Shown in pieces: positions 34,795 through 43,410 of a stretch of 64,000 bases of DNA; position 1 is the first letter of the stretch, and each line of letters opens with the position of its first letter. The notes below the pieces were generated by a model that saw only the letters and a list, made by a program, of their open reading frames with translations, searched no databases and was not told the origin of the DNA. The position numbers and the translations under genes are program-made. The stretch comes from Bernardetia sp042180575. Lineage in GTDB: Bacteria; Bacteroidota; Bacteroidia; Cytophagales; Bernardetiaceae. Location: assembly GCF_042180575.1 (NCBI RefSeq), contig NZ_CP170094.1, positions 4,650,001 through 4,714,000 on the forward strand, given 5' to 3'.

Positions 34795-36165
34795 ATGAAA
34801 TTTAAATTACTCTTAGTTCCTATTTTATTTATAGGTTTCTTTTTTACAAATGGTGCTTATGCACAATCTGAAGGAGAGGCACTTGATGCTTTTGTAAAAG
34901 GAGAAAATTTTCGCAAGCAAAAACAATGGAAAACAGCTCTTGAGCAGTTTGATATTGCAGTAGCAAAAGACCCTTCTATTTATAAGTATCATTACAATAA
35001 AGCACTTTGTCATTTAGTGCTTCGTGAAGCTGACCCTGCTATTGCTGCTTTAGAACAAACAGTTTCTATCAAAAAAGATTTTGTAGATGCTCATGAGCGT
35101 TTGGCACGTCTTTACAAAATTACTGGAAAATATGACCAATCAGTAGCATCTTATCAAAATGCTTTTAAGTATGATACAGATCCAAAAAGAAAAACAGATT
35201 ATAAACTCAATATTGTTTTGATTTTGGACAGAACAAAACGCTTAGAAGAAGCAGGCGCACATGTTGCTGACCTTAAAAAACTTGCTCCAGATGATTTGAA
35301 TGTTCTTTACTATGAAGCAAAATATAGTAATGCAACAGGAAAATATGAACAAGCAAAAGAGGCTATGTTAAAAGCTACAAATGCTTTGGCTACTGATAAT
35401 CCAAAAGAAAAAGCTCGTTATTTTTATGAACTCGGTTTTGCTTATCATCACTTAAAAATGTATGAGGAGAAAGAAAAAGCATTTGATAATGCTAATATTG
35501 GTCCTTTTATGGCTCGTATCACAAAATTGAGACCTCAATATTATCATGCTATTGCTCTTTCTTATTTTAAAGTATATGACTTGGATAAAAGTAAAGAATT
35601 AGTAGAGAAAGCATTAGAAATGCGTAAAGATTTTCCTCAAGCACATGACCTTTTAGTAAAGATTGCTGCTTCTGCAACAGACAAATCTGCTGTTATCGAA
35701 CACCAACTCTCTTCTATTCAAACAGAACCAAATGCTGTAAAACGTTCTCAAAAATTTGCTGACCTTGCAGAGCTTCAATTAGAATCTCGTAAGTATGAAG
35801 ATGCTATCAAATCAGCAGACGAATGTTTGGCTTCACAACCTAAAAATTATGCTGTTGTATTTATTAAAGCTATTGCACAGCACAAAATGGGAAGTACACA
35901 AGATGCTATCAAAACATTAGAAGATTTATTACAATTCCCAGGTATAGATTCTGAAACAAAAGCACAGTATAATTTTGCTCTTGGAATGTTTTATCAAAAA
36001 CTAAATCAATCTGACCAAGCTGCTGCTGCTTTTACTCGTGCAAAATATGGCTCGTATAAATATGCTGCTTATGAGGAGTTAGAAAAATTCAAGAAAAATG
36101 ATGAGGACATCGAAGAAGAAAAACTAGAAGATGTTGTAGAAGGTGCTGATACAGATGGAGAATAA
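34795..36165 (+). CDS. Exported tetratricopeptide-repeat protein
   Basis: 456 residues. The signal peptide LLLVPILFIGFFFTNGAYA is followed by at least eight TPR units from about residue 28 to 430, for example AFVKGENFRKQKQWKTALEQ, HERLARLYKITGKYDQSVAS and FALGMFYQKLNQSDQAAAA. The C-terminus is strongly acidic (EDIEEEKLEDVVEGADTDGE). No catalytic domain. Likely a periplasmic or outer-membrane scaffold. Codon use has many GCT/CTT codons as in well-expressed genes. It is preceded by a 714-nt gene-less region and followed by a strong bidirectional terminator. Confidence 0.8.
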   Translation: MKFKLLLVPILFIGFFFTNGAYAQSEGEALDAFVKGENFRKQKQWKTALEQFDIAVAKDPSIYKYHYNKALCHLVLREADPAIAALEQTVSIKKDFVDAHERLARLYKITGKYDQSVASYQNAFKYDTDPKRKTDYKLNIVLILDRTKRLEEAGAHVADLKKLAPDDLNVLYYEAKYSNATGKYEQAKEAMLKATNALATDNPKEKARYFYELGFAYHHLKMYEEKEKAFDNANIGPFMARITKLRPQYYHAIALSYFKVYDLDKSKELVEKALEMRKDFPQAHDLLVKIAASATDKSAVIEHQLSSIQTEPNAVKRSQKFADLAELQLESRKYEDAIKSADECLASQPKNYAVVFIKAIAQHKMGSTQDAIKTLEDLLQFPGIDSETKAQYNFALGMFYQKLNQSDQAAAAFTRAKYGSYKYAAYEELEKFKKNDEDIEEEKLEDVVEGADTDGE

Positions 36166-36202
36166 TATTTGCACATCTTTAATTAGATTTCTTTAAATAC
36201 AT

Positions 36203-36248
36203 AAAACCCCCTTTCTAAAATATATTAAATATTTAGAAAGGGGGTTTT
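36203..36248. terminator. Bidirectional terminator
   Basis: AAAACCCCCTTTCTAAA pairs perfectly with TTTAGAAAGGGGGTTTT, A-rich before and T-rich after. It separates the convergent TPR and acetyltransferase genes. Confidence 0.9.
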
Positions 36249-36292
36249 ATATGGTGTTCTTTATTGAAAGTAAATTTATCTACTGTTATGCT

Positions 36293-36895
36293 TTACCATT
36301 CTCTGAGCCAAAAAGTTAGATTATGAAACTCTTCTTTTTCTTTACCAATTTCTTTCCAAGCAATTTGAGTTTGTAAACTAGGTTGCTTTTCATATTTTCT
36401 GTGTTTCCAAAATTCTTCTAAGTTTTGGTAATTTTTAGGACAAAGAGGATGATTGTTTGTGTGATTAATTCCACAAAAAGTAGTGAACTGTCCTTCAGAT
36501 ATATTTTTTTTCTTAAAATAATTATTTGCCCATTTTTCTCTCTCTTCAAAAAAACGAACTCCAATTCCTTGCTTTCTATATTCTTTTTTAAGAACAGATT
36601 CTTCAAAGTAAACCCCTTTGTCTATATCATATCCTTTTGCAATAAACGGAAACTGAATAAATGTATCTGATTCATGTAAGGCAATACAAGTAGAAGCTCC
36701 AATAACATCCTTTCCATCAAAAGCAAGTACTACAGCTGCATTTTTGGCGTGGATATAAGAATATAAATAAACCTGTTCATAGTCAAAATCTCCATCATAT
36801 AAATAAGGATATTCTTTAAATACCTCAATTCTAAGTCCTGCTAAATTTCGAATATAAGGTTGTATAGCGTCACCTGTAAATAATTGTATATGCAT
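36293..36895 (-). CDS. GNAT-family N-acetyltransferase
   Basis: 200 residues from the ATG at 36895; a TTG start nine codons earlier is possible but less likely. The acetyl-CoA-binding motif A is seen as KKEYRKQGIGVRFFEEREKW (R/QxxGxG/A type), preceded by a beta strand VVLAFDGKDVIGASTCIALH. The N-terminal part IQLFTGDAIQPYIRNLAGLR is usual for GNATs. Substrate unknown; C-terminal LTFWLREW is a typical last strand. Cytoplasmic. Confidence 0.85.
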   Translation of the reverse strand: MHIQLFTGDAIQPYIRNLAGLRIEVFKEYPYLYDGDFDYEQVYLYSYIHAKNAAVVLAFDGKDVIGASTCIALHESDTFIQFPFIAKGYDIDKGVYFEESVLKKEYRKQGIGVRFFEEREKWANNYFKKKNISEGQFTTFCGINHTNNHPLCPKNYQNLEEFWKHRKYEKQPSLQTQIAWKEIGKEKEEFHNLTFWLREW

Positions 36896-37006
36896 GAAAA
36901 ATTGGTGTGATAAAGATGACAAAATAACAAAAACTGTTCTTCTGACTACTATATAAAAGTAATCCTAAAGAACAGTTCATTAAATAATTTTCAAATATTA
37001 TTTTAC

Positions 37007-37423
37007 TTATATTTCCAATTCACGCAAGGTTTCATGAGTAAGAGGTTTATTAATATACTTACGTACAAAGTTATAATTTTTGGCTTTGCTCATATCTTTT
37101 GGATTAATAGAAGAAGTAAGCATCACAATTTTACAATAATTTTGAGTAAAATCTGAAAGTGTATTAAACTGGTCTAAGAACTGAAAACCATCCATTAGAG
37201 GCATGTCAATATCTAAGAAAATAATTTGTGGAAGAACCTTATTATCAGGCATATCTTGTGCAATTTTTTCTACATTACGTAAAAATTCAATAGCACTTTT
37301 TGCACCTGAATGTGTATAAATTTTATCACAAATTTCTGCTGTCTGAATCATTTTCTGATTGATAAGATTGTCGATTTCATTGTCGTCAATCAGCATTACT
37401 GCATAATATTTTTTATCTGCCAT
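37007..37423 (-). CDS. Single-domain response regulator
   Basis: A 138-residue receiver without output domain: acidic residues LIDDNEIDN, phospho-Asp in IIFLDIDMPLMDGFQFL, switch Thr/Ser in IVMLTSSINP and Lys in YINKPLTH. Paralogue of the regulator at 12270-12701. Upstream lies a TAGCTTTG element (37476-37469, minus strand) but without a well-spaced -33 box. No kinase is adjacent. Confidence 0.92.
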   Translation of the reverse strand: MADKKYYAVMLIDDNEIDNLINQKMIQTAEICDKIYTHSGAKSAIEFLRNVEKIAQDMPDNKVLPQIIFLDIDMPLMDGFQFLDQFNTLSDFTQNYCKIVMLTSSINPKDMSKAKNYNFVRKYINKPLTHETLRELEI

Positions 37424-37713
37424 ACGAATAAATTTAATTCTGATTAAGGTGCTAAATAATTAAACAAACAAAGCTACTTATAATTAATTGAATAGTTTTT
37501 TTGTCAATAACGATATATAAAGATTGAACTTATTGAGTAATAAATTACTCAGTAAATTCATTTATAATGGATTTTATTCTTTGATGAAATATTCCTTATA
37601 AAAAATAAAAGCGATGAACATAAAGATTATGATACAATCTATATAAATTTATTCAAAGAAAAAAATAATCTTTCGTTCTACCAAATCTATATTCATTTTT
37701 TTGAGTTTATTGA

Positions 37714-38861
37714 TAGGGCAAACGCACAAAATTTATTCTACTAATTTTCTAAGATATTCTACATCATAAGCAGCTTTTACACGTCTTTTTTTTAGACTTA
37801 ATTTATCATCTTATTGTTCAATTATTTGCAAGGTAATTTTCCTCAACGTAGCTAAATTTTCAGGAGCATTTCCAGTTCTAACACGACAAGCATCTTCACC
37901 AAAAGTAACATCTAAATGCCAATGAAGTCCATTTTCTATTCCCCACCTTTCTCTTACTAAACGATTAAAATAAGCTGCATTTCCTTCTTTATCACTAATA
38001 TAATAACGTATTTGAAGGGTTTCTTTATCTCCAATAATTCGCTTAGATTCTATGCGTATAAGCGTTTTTATGTTTTTCCATTGCTGGAGAGTTTCACCCA
38101 AGAGTACTTCTTGTGCAGACAATAAACTGCATTGTCTAGTTTCAAAACGTCCTCACTCATATTTCCATTCTTCTGATAAATCTACTGATTTAGTAGCTTT
38201 AAAACTACAAACTATATCTTCCAATAAGTTATTTTGATTTTTCTTTACAGTTAATAAATAATGTCCTTTTTTATCTACGATTTGAGAAGCAATATGTGTT
38301 TGACAACCTATGGCATCAATACTAACAAGTGCATTAGTAACATCAATTTCTTCTATCAAAGCAGGAATAGCTGTTAATTCATTACTTTTTTCTGACCAAT
38401 ACAAAGGCGATTTTCACATACCCAAGCATTGACAATATAAAGTCCTTTATTTCCTTTTTTTGTGGGATAAACTCCTTTTAGTTTTTTTCCATCCAAACAA
38501 ATTTGACGTTCACTTAATACATCAATTAATTCTTTTCCATAATCAGTTAAAAACCCTCTAAGCAAAGAAGGCTCTAATAATGTAAAAACTCTATTAAAAG
38601 TATCGTGAGAGGGGATTTCGTTAGGTAGTTCTATAAATTCTTTCAAAAAATTTATATGAGTTTTTCCAAATAAAACCATGTCTTCATAATCTTGTCCATT
38701 ACTTAGGTAAGTAAAAAGTCCTATTAAAAGTATATCAGATAGTTTATGGTAACATTTATTAATCATCCTAAAATCAGTTATAGATTCAAAATAAGCAACA
38801 ATACTCATAAAAAAATAAAGAAAATGAAAACAAGATAAGAAAATTTCGTGCGTTTGCCCTA
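37714..38861. mobile_element. Decayed ISAs1-family insertion sequence
   Basis: Inverted ends TAGGGCAAACGCAC(A/G)AAATTT at 37714 and 38861 enclose a broken ISAs1-type transposase gene. Flanks GAGTTTATTGA (37703-37713) and GCGTTTATTAA (38862-38872) match at 9 of 11 bases, a worn target duplication. About 1.15 kb, near the usual size. Its ends match the MITE at 24799-24940. Confidence 0.8.
37811..38808 (-). pseudogene. ISAs1-family DDE transposase, frameshifted and with in-frame stop
   Basis: Three pieces cover the transposase. The N-terminal piece (38808-38374) contains FESITDFRMINKCYHKLSDI and ICLDGKKLKG; the middle piece has KSNELTAIPALIEEI and SIDAIGCQTHIA; the C-terminal piece has RERWGIENGLHWHLDVTFGED with DDE glutamate. 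The first break is near 38390: the family has GQxKVxEKSNEITAIP, and here about 10 bp between short repeats appear lost, shifting frame. The second is a TGA at 38155-38153 inside EWKYE*GRFETRQCS, same frame on both sides. It is therefore inactive. Orientation is minus. Confidence 0.85.
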
Positions 38862-39101
38862 GCGTTTATTAATAATTGGCAGGAACTAATAAAAATTAAA
38901 CTAAGGGCAAAAGATAGCTATCAGCAATTTCTTCGTGACTTTATTAAGTCTGATATTTTAGTAGATTGTCCGAATTGTTTAAAAAAAGCCATTGTGAAAC
39001 CAGACAGTTTTTTAATTGGGAATGTTGAGCAAAAATAATTTGTTTATCTTGTGGGCATAACAAAAAACTTATAGACAAACCCTGTTACTCTTTAGACTTT
39101 A

Positions 39102-40037
39102 TTACGATAAGTTTTGATAGGTTATTCTTCTCTTTACCCTTAAATTATGAATACCACACGCAATTTCCATGACTTGGTCTCTTACCTCTTCTCCCCACAA
39201 TCGGATTTCATCTAAGACAATTCTAAGTCTTTTTACTCCTGCTATGCTGTGTTCTGCACGTACTCTACGACTAGACTTTTTACTATTTTCAGCCTTGTCC
39301 TGCTCCGATAATTCTTTTCCTCTAGGCTTTTTTTTGGGTTGCTCAATAAGGACACCTTTAGGTCTATGACCTTGATAACCAGTATCTTGATGAAGAATAG
39401 TTCCCTCAGGAAAGGTAATATCATCTTCTTCTAATAAACGTTTATCGTGTACTTTTCCTGTTTCTGTATCTCCTAAAAAGACTACCTCTTGATGTTTATC
39501 TGTAACTAAAGTATTTTTTATAGTGTGCTTTTTTTTTCCACTATATACTTCTTTTTGAGCTTTGTAATCGGAGGGACGAGGAATTTCACGTTCGCTTCCA
39601 TCTACCCATAACTCTAAGGCTTTACCTGCTTCTTCAACACGATCTGCAAGTTTTATTGTCCATTCCGATTCATTTCTTGCAGGCAATACATTAATTTTTC
39701 TTAAACTTTCTTTTAAAATGGGAAGAAGGCTGTTAATCCATTGATTAACTTTTCCTTGAGAAACATCAAAAGTAAGAGCTAAAGATTCCTGTAAAGGGTT
39801 ATTTTTCAAGTAGTAAAGGATAAAAAAAAGTTTCATTTCACTACCTTTCAGTTGTACTTTTGCATGTTCTCGGAAGATGGGCTTATTTCTAGCTTTTCCT
39901 TTGAGGTCATAATACATATAATGTTTTTCCCAAAGTGGAGAAAAAGTAGCTAATAACTCATCAAACTCTTTGATAGTCAAGTTAGTAAGAGCCACAAAAG
40001 GCTTTTCTTTTTTACGTAAGTTAGGTAAATCAATCAT
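39102..40037 (-). CDS. IS5-type transposase (DDE_Tnp_4-like)
   Basis: 311 residues, apparently intact. An N-terminal helix-turn-helix region (LKNNPLQESLALTFDVSQGK) is followed by the DDE domain with first Asp in ALELWVDGSEREIPRP, the characteristic EVYSGKKKHTIKNTLV, second Asp in ILHQDTGYQGHRP and the final Glu in RRVRAEHSIAGVKRLR. This is the pattern of IS5-family transposases with a DDE_Tnp_4-like catalytic domain. I could not find matching inverted ends in the flanking 100 nt, so the element's limits are not set. It lies between two gene fragments in a decayed region. Confidence 0.85.
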   Translation of the reverse strand: MIDLPNLRKKEKPFVALTNLTIKEFDELLATFSPLWEKHYMYYDLKGKARNKPIFREHAKVQLKGSEMKLFFILYYLKNNPLQESLALTFDVSQGKVNQWINSLLPILKESLRKINVLPARNESEWTIKLADRVEEAGKALELWVDGSEREIPRPSDYKAQKEVYSGKKKHTIKNTLVTDKHQEVVFLGDTETGKVHDKRLLEEDDITFPEGTILHQDTGYQGHRPKGVLIEQPKKKPRGKELSEQDKAENSKKSSRRVRAEHSIAGVKRLRIVLDEIRLWGEEVRDQVMEIACGIHNLRVKRRITYQNLS

Positions 40038-40168
40038 AAAGTAAAGATAAAATAACCACTAATATAATTTACGTTTTAAAGCCTTTTATACTCTTCTAAC
40101 AAGAATATGACTATACGACGAGATTATATTATTAGTGGTGTGGCTGACCCATTTTTTTCCCTACCTTT

Positions 40169-40369
40169 ATGATTAAAGACAGAATTTTATGGGCATACAA
40201 TTTAGAATATCTTGACTTTCTTGGTAGACATCTTGAAGCAAAACTAAGAGAATATAACGGACAAGAACTTTCTAATAAAAGTTTAGGTAGCTGACTTCCT
40301 AAATGGATGATATCAAAAAAGAATAGAGAATCACTTTTAAAGAAGATAGACAAATTAAAAAGCAAATAA
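40169..40369 (+). pseudogene. Short gene fragment with in-frame TGA
   Basis: ATG at 40169 opens MIKDRILWAYNLEYLDFLGR...; after SNKSLGS a TGA interrupts, where TGG (Trp) would continue LPKWMISKKNRESLL to a TAA at 40367. 67 codons in all. Highly charged, helical; family not recognised. It follows the IS5-type gene and may be the tail of a disrupted gene. Confidence 0.35.
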
Positions 40370-40472
40370 GAAAAAGCACTACTGCTAACATTGGCTTAGC
40401 AAAGATGGGCATAACGTTTGGACACAGACTTTTGAACACAAATAAACTCTATAGAAAAAATATTCGAAGCCT

Positions 40473-41468
40473 ATGAAAAATAATGTTATCTTTGTTTTTA
40501 TATATTGTTTTTTTACTATTTCTTTTGCTAATGCAAATGAACATAAAGAAATGTATAAGAAAGCATTTGAAGAACAATCTCAAATGATAAAAAGTGAAAA
40601 GCCTATTGACTTTAAAAGATCGGTTTTTATTACAGAAAATGTATTCCATAAAAATACATTGAGTTACTTTAACTTTTGCAATAGAATTACAAATCAAGGT
40701 AATCAGTTGAAGAGTTTTATTAAAGAAAAGAATTTGTCCAATTATAAAACAGGAGGAAACTATGCTGTTTTTAATTACATGATGCAACCTTCTTCTTTGA
40801 ATGATAACAGAGTTTGTTCTTATGATTTTGATGATTTTATGGGAAGGAAAGATTGGACTAAAATGTTTGTTACCAAACTTATGGATACAAAAGGAGGTAA
40901 TTGTCATTCTTTACCTTATTACTATAAAATACTATGCGAAGAAATAGGAGCTAAAGCGAGTTTGGATCTTGCTCCAAATCATATCTACATCAAACATATT
41001 GATGAAGAAGGAAAATGGACAAACATAGAACTAACAAACGGAGGTTTTCCTAGAGACCAATGGATGATTCAACAGATGTCAATATCCGTAGAAGCTATAA
41101 AAAATAATGTATATATGAAACCTCTTACACAAAAAGAAAGCATCGCCATGACAATGTTTGACTTAGCCTGTGGATATGACTTTCAGTTTGGAGAAGATGA
41201 GTTTTATTTTGAAATAGTAGAAACTGCTTTGAGTTACTTTCCAACCTGTATTCCTCTTTTGATGTGTAAATCAAATTATTATGGAGGATTGGGACAAAAA
41301 GAACAGAAAAAAACATCTCCAGATCCAAAAAAGTTAAAATATTATTACGATTTACAAACAGCCATGCTTGAAAAAATAAATCCTCTTGGACATAAAGAAA
41401 TGCCACCAGAACTGTATCGCAAATGGGTAGAATCTGTAGAAAAAGAAAAACAATCACAAAAAAATTAG
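40473..41468 (+). CDS. Exported transglutaminase-like cysteine protein
   Basis: 331 residues with a signal peptide (VIFVFIYCFFTISFANA). A papain/transglutaminase-like core is suggested by Cys144 in KGGNCHSLPYYYKILCEEIG followed by His170 in LAPNHIYIKHI and a later WTNIELTNGG strand, the usual Cys-His-(Asp/Asn) order of this superfamily. The helical C-terminus ends in a Lys-rich tail. The gene is 2 nt upstream of the Rhs-core toxin gene, so the pair is co-translated. It could process or cross-link the secreted partner; this is inferred from position only. Confidence 0.65.
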   Translation: MKNNVIFVFIYCFFTISFANANEHKEMYKKAFEEQSQMIKSEKPIDFKRSVFITENVFHKNTLSYFNFCNRITNQGNQLKSFIKEKNLSNYKTGGNYAVFNYMMQPSSLNDNRVCSYDFDDFMGRKDWTKMFVTKLMDTKGGNCHSLPYYYKILCEEIGAKASLDLAPNHIYIKHIDEEGKWTNIELTNGGFPRDQWMIQQMSISVEAIKNNVYMKPLTQKESIAMTMFDLACGYDFQFGEDEFYFEIVETALSYFPTCIPLLMCKSNYYGGLGQKEQKKTSPDPKKLKYYYDLQTAMLEKINPLGHKEMPPELYRKWVESVEKEKQSQKN

Positions 41469-42250
41469 ACATGAAAACACAACTAACACTCTTTATATTT
41501 TTTGTTTGCTTTGTACTGAAAGCACAAGATAATCCTTACGCTTCTTTTGGCTATGAATCCAAAGTAAAGTACGAAACTAATATTTCTAGTTTGCTTACAG
41601 TTCATAATGCAGATACAAACTCTATTCATAAAAAGATAGCTTTTGATTTTGAGAGAAAGTTTGTTTATTATCTTAATGAAAATGATAGTATTCTTGAAAC
41701 AGATAGTTTTGAGGGAGATAATATTATGGTTTGGCTAAGCGTAGATCCTTTAGCTGCTGAATATCCTAGTCTTTCGCCGTATGCTTTTGTTGCTGATAAT
41801 CCAGTAGAAAATAAAGAAGTAGACGGAAGGTATTTTGTTGATGCAAATGGAAAAAAAGTCAAATTTAGAAAAAAACGAGATGGAACTCTATGGATTAGTA
41901 GAAATGGTAGATTTAATGGCAGAGATAAAGATGGAAATAAAGTTAAATCTGATTTAGGATTTCTAGTAGGTTTGGTTAATGAAAGTGGTAGCGAAACAGC
42001 TATAGAGCAAGTTTTTGAAGCAGCAAACAATTCTACAATGATTCATGTAAAAACATCTGACGAAATTGTTGGTCTGTATGGTTTACATCAAGCAACATGA
42101 TAGGAATGGGAGTATTTTAGAATGGGATGAGGAAAATGAGAATTATAAAGGTACACCTGCTTATGTAGAAAGTGGTGTTTATAAAGAGGCTACAATTACT
42201 ATATATACAAAAAAAATAAATAGTCAATTAGATGAAGGCAGATACTTTAA

Positions 42251-43161
42251 GAGCCTGTTCGAGTTTTTATTTTTTATTTCTTTTAGCTCCTTTGTTTATG
42301 AGATTTAAAATCATAGCTAAGTACACAAATGCCTTGGCAGATTTTCTTGTTTTCTCATAATCTACTTTTAGTCTTCGGTTCTGATTGAGCCACGCAAATG
42401 TTCTTTCTACGACCCATCTTTTGGGTTGTGGAACAAACGCTTTATCATCTTTTTTTTCTCTTCTTGGACTATTGACAATTTCAACTTGTACTCCTATTTG
42501 ACTAAATATTTCAGCAGTCAAAGCCCCACTTCTGTACCCTGCATCAGCAAGAATTTTGAAAAATGGTCTGCCTCTAAACTGAGCTAAATAAGACAAATAA
42601 GCAAGTTGATTTACATCGGCTTGATTGGCTGGACTAATCTCTAATTCTAGTAAATTTCCTTGCGTATCTACTAAAATATGCCGTTTTCGTCCTTTTTTGA
42701 GCTTATAGCCATCTACTCCTATCGCCTCTCCTCCATAAACACTCTGAACACTTTGAGAATCTATACAACCCAAAGAAGGTTTTGGATTTCTACCTTGCGC
42801 TATACGTTCCCTTCTAACAAGTTTGTCTAACAGTTGTTTATACCAACCTATCTGCTGCCACTTACTGAAATAATCATACAAACTACTCCAAGGAACACCA
42901 TAACTACTAGGAAGCAAACGCCAACTACTGCCTGAACGAGTAAGATAGAATAGACCTGAAAATAAATTATACAAACTGTGTTTACGTTTTCTTTTTAAAT
43001 AAGAAGAAGGTATAAATTTTTTCATATATTGCCAAAGAGCATCAGATAAGTATTCATTAGTAAACATAGTCATTGAGTTTTAATTAGTAACTGAAAATCA
43101 ATTACTTAACTAATAAAGAAAATCTGATGTTCACTTTTTTTTCTTAAACTCGAACAGGCTC
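42251..43161. mobile_element. Intact 911-bp IS5-family insertion sequence
   Basis: Inverted ends GAGCCTGTTCGAGTTT (42251) and AAACTCGAACAGGCTC (43161) are perfect over 16 bp. The target duplication is TAA (42248-42250 and 43162-43164), as for IS5-family groups that target TNA. The transposase gene is full length, so insertion into the toxin gene looks recent. Confidence 0.93.
42267..43073 (-). CDS. IS5-family transposase
   Basis: 268 residues, intact. N-terminal SDALWQYMKKFIPSSYLKRK and SGSSWRLLPSSYGVPWSSLY are the usual DUF4096-like start of this group. The DDE domain has the first Asp in LGCIDSQSVQSV, GYKLKKGRKRHILVDTQGNL, second Asp in KILADAGYRSG, and Glu in KRWVVERTFAWLNQNRRLKV. It catalyses cut-and-paste movement of the surrounding 911-bp element. 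Single frame, no programmed frameshift visible. Confidence 0.95.
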   Translation of the reverse strand: MTMFTNEYLSDALWQYMKKFIPSSYLKRKRKHSLYNLFSGLFYLTRSGSSWRLLPSSYGVPWSSLYDYFSKWQQIGWYKQLLDKLVRRERIAQGRNPKPSLGCIDSQSVQSVYGGEAIGVDGYKLKKGRKRHILVDTQGNLLELEISPANQADVNQLAYLSYLAQFRGRPFFKILADAGYRSGALTAEIFSQIGVQVEIVNSPRREKKDDKAFVPQPKRWVVERTFAWLNQNRRLKVDYEKTRKSAKAFVYLAMILNLINKGAKRNKK

Positions 43162-43410
43162 TAAAGCTTTTACAAAAAGTGATATTGTTTTATCGGAAGA
43201 TGAAGGCATAGCTTCTGCATTTGCACATGAAATACAGCACGATTTAGATAAGGAGTATATAGAGTATCTTAGAAATAAAAGAGAGAAATCCTTTGAATAT
43301 AACAATCCTAGAATTCCTCCTCCAATACCTTATTATATGGGGGATCATGATAATATAAATGAGAAAGAAATTAAGATCTGGGAGGAAATGGATAATAACA
43401 ATAAAGGAAA

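Larger units (their letters stand above)
37566..39060 (+). pseudogene. Zinc-ribbon gene fragment split by an IS
   Basis: Reading through 37566-37713 and resuming at 38873 (after removing the ISAs1-like element and one target copy) gives one continuous frame: ...YQIYIHFFEFI | DNWQELIKIKLRAKDSYQQF..., then DILVDCPNCLKKAIVKPDSF. A TAA at about 39033 interrupts it; in another frame the sequence goes on with CLSCGHNKKL, completing a CPNC...CLSC zinc ribbon. No start codon is evident. The gene was broken by insertion and later decayed. Family unknown. Confidence 0.45.

Noticed and set aside
39036..40140. Defined ends for the IS5-type element at 39102-40037
   Set aside because: I could not match inverted repeats on both sides; the CCACTAATA-type repeat near 40055-40140 has no partner on the left side.
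41668..42030. Long minus-strand frame across the Rhs-core gene
   Set aside because: Antisense shadow; the plus-strand frame has a signal peptide and the conserved Rhs-core motif.
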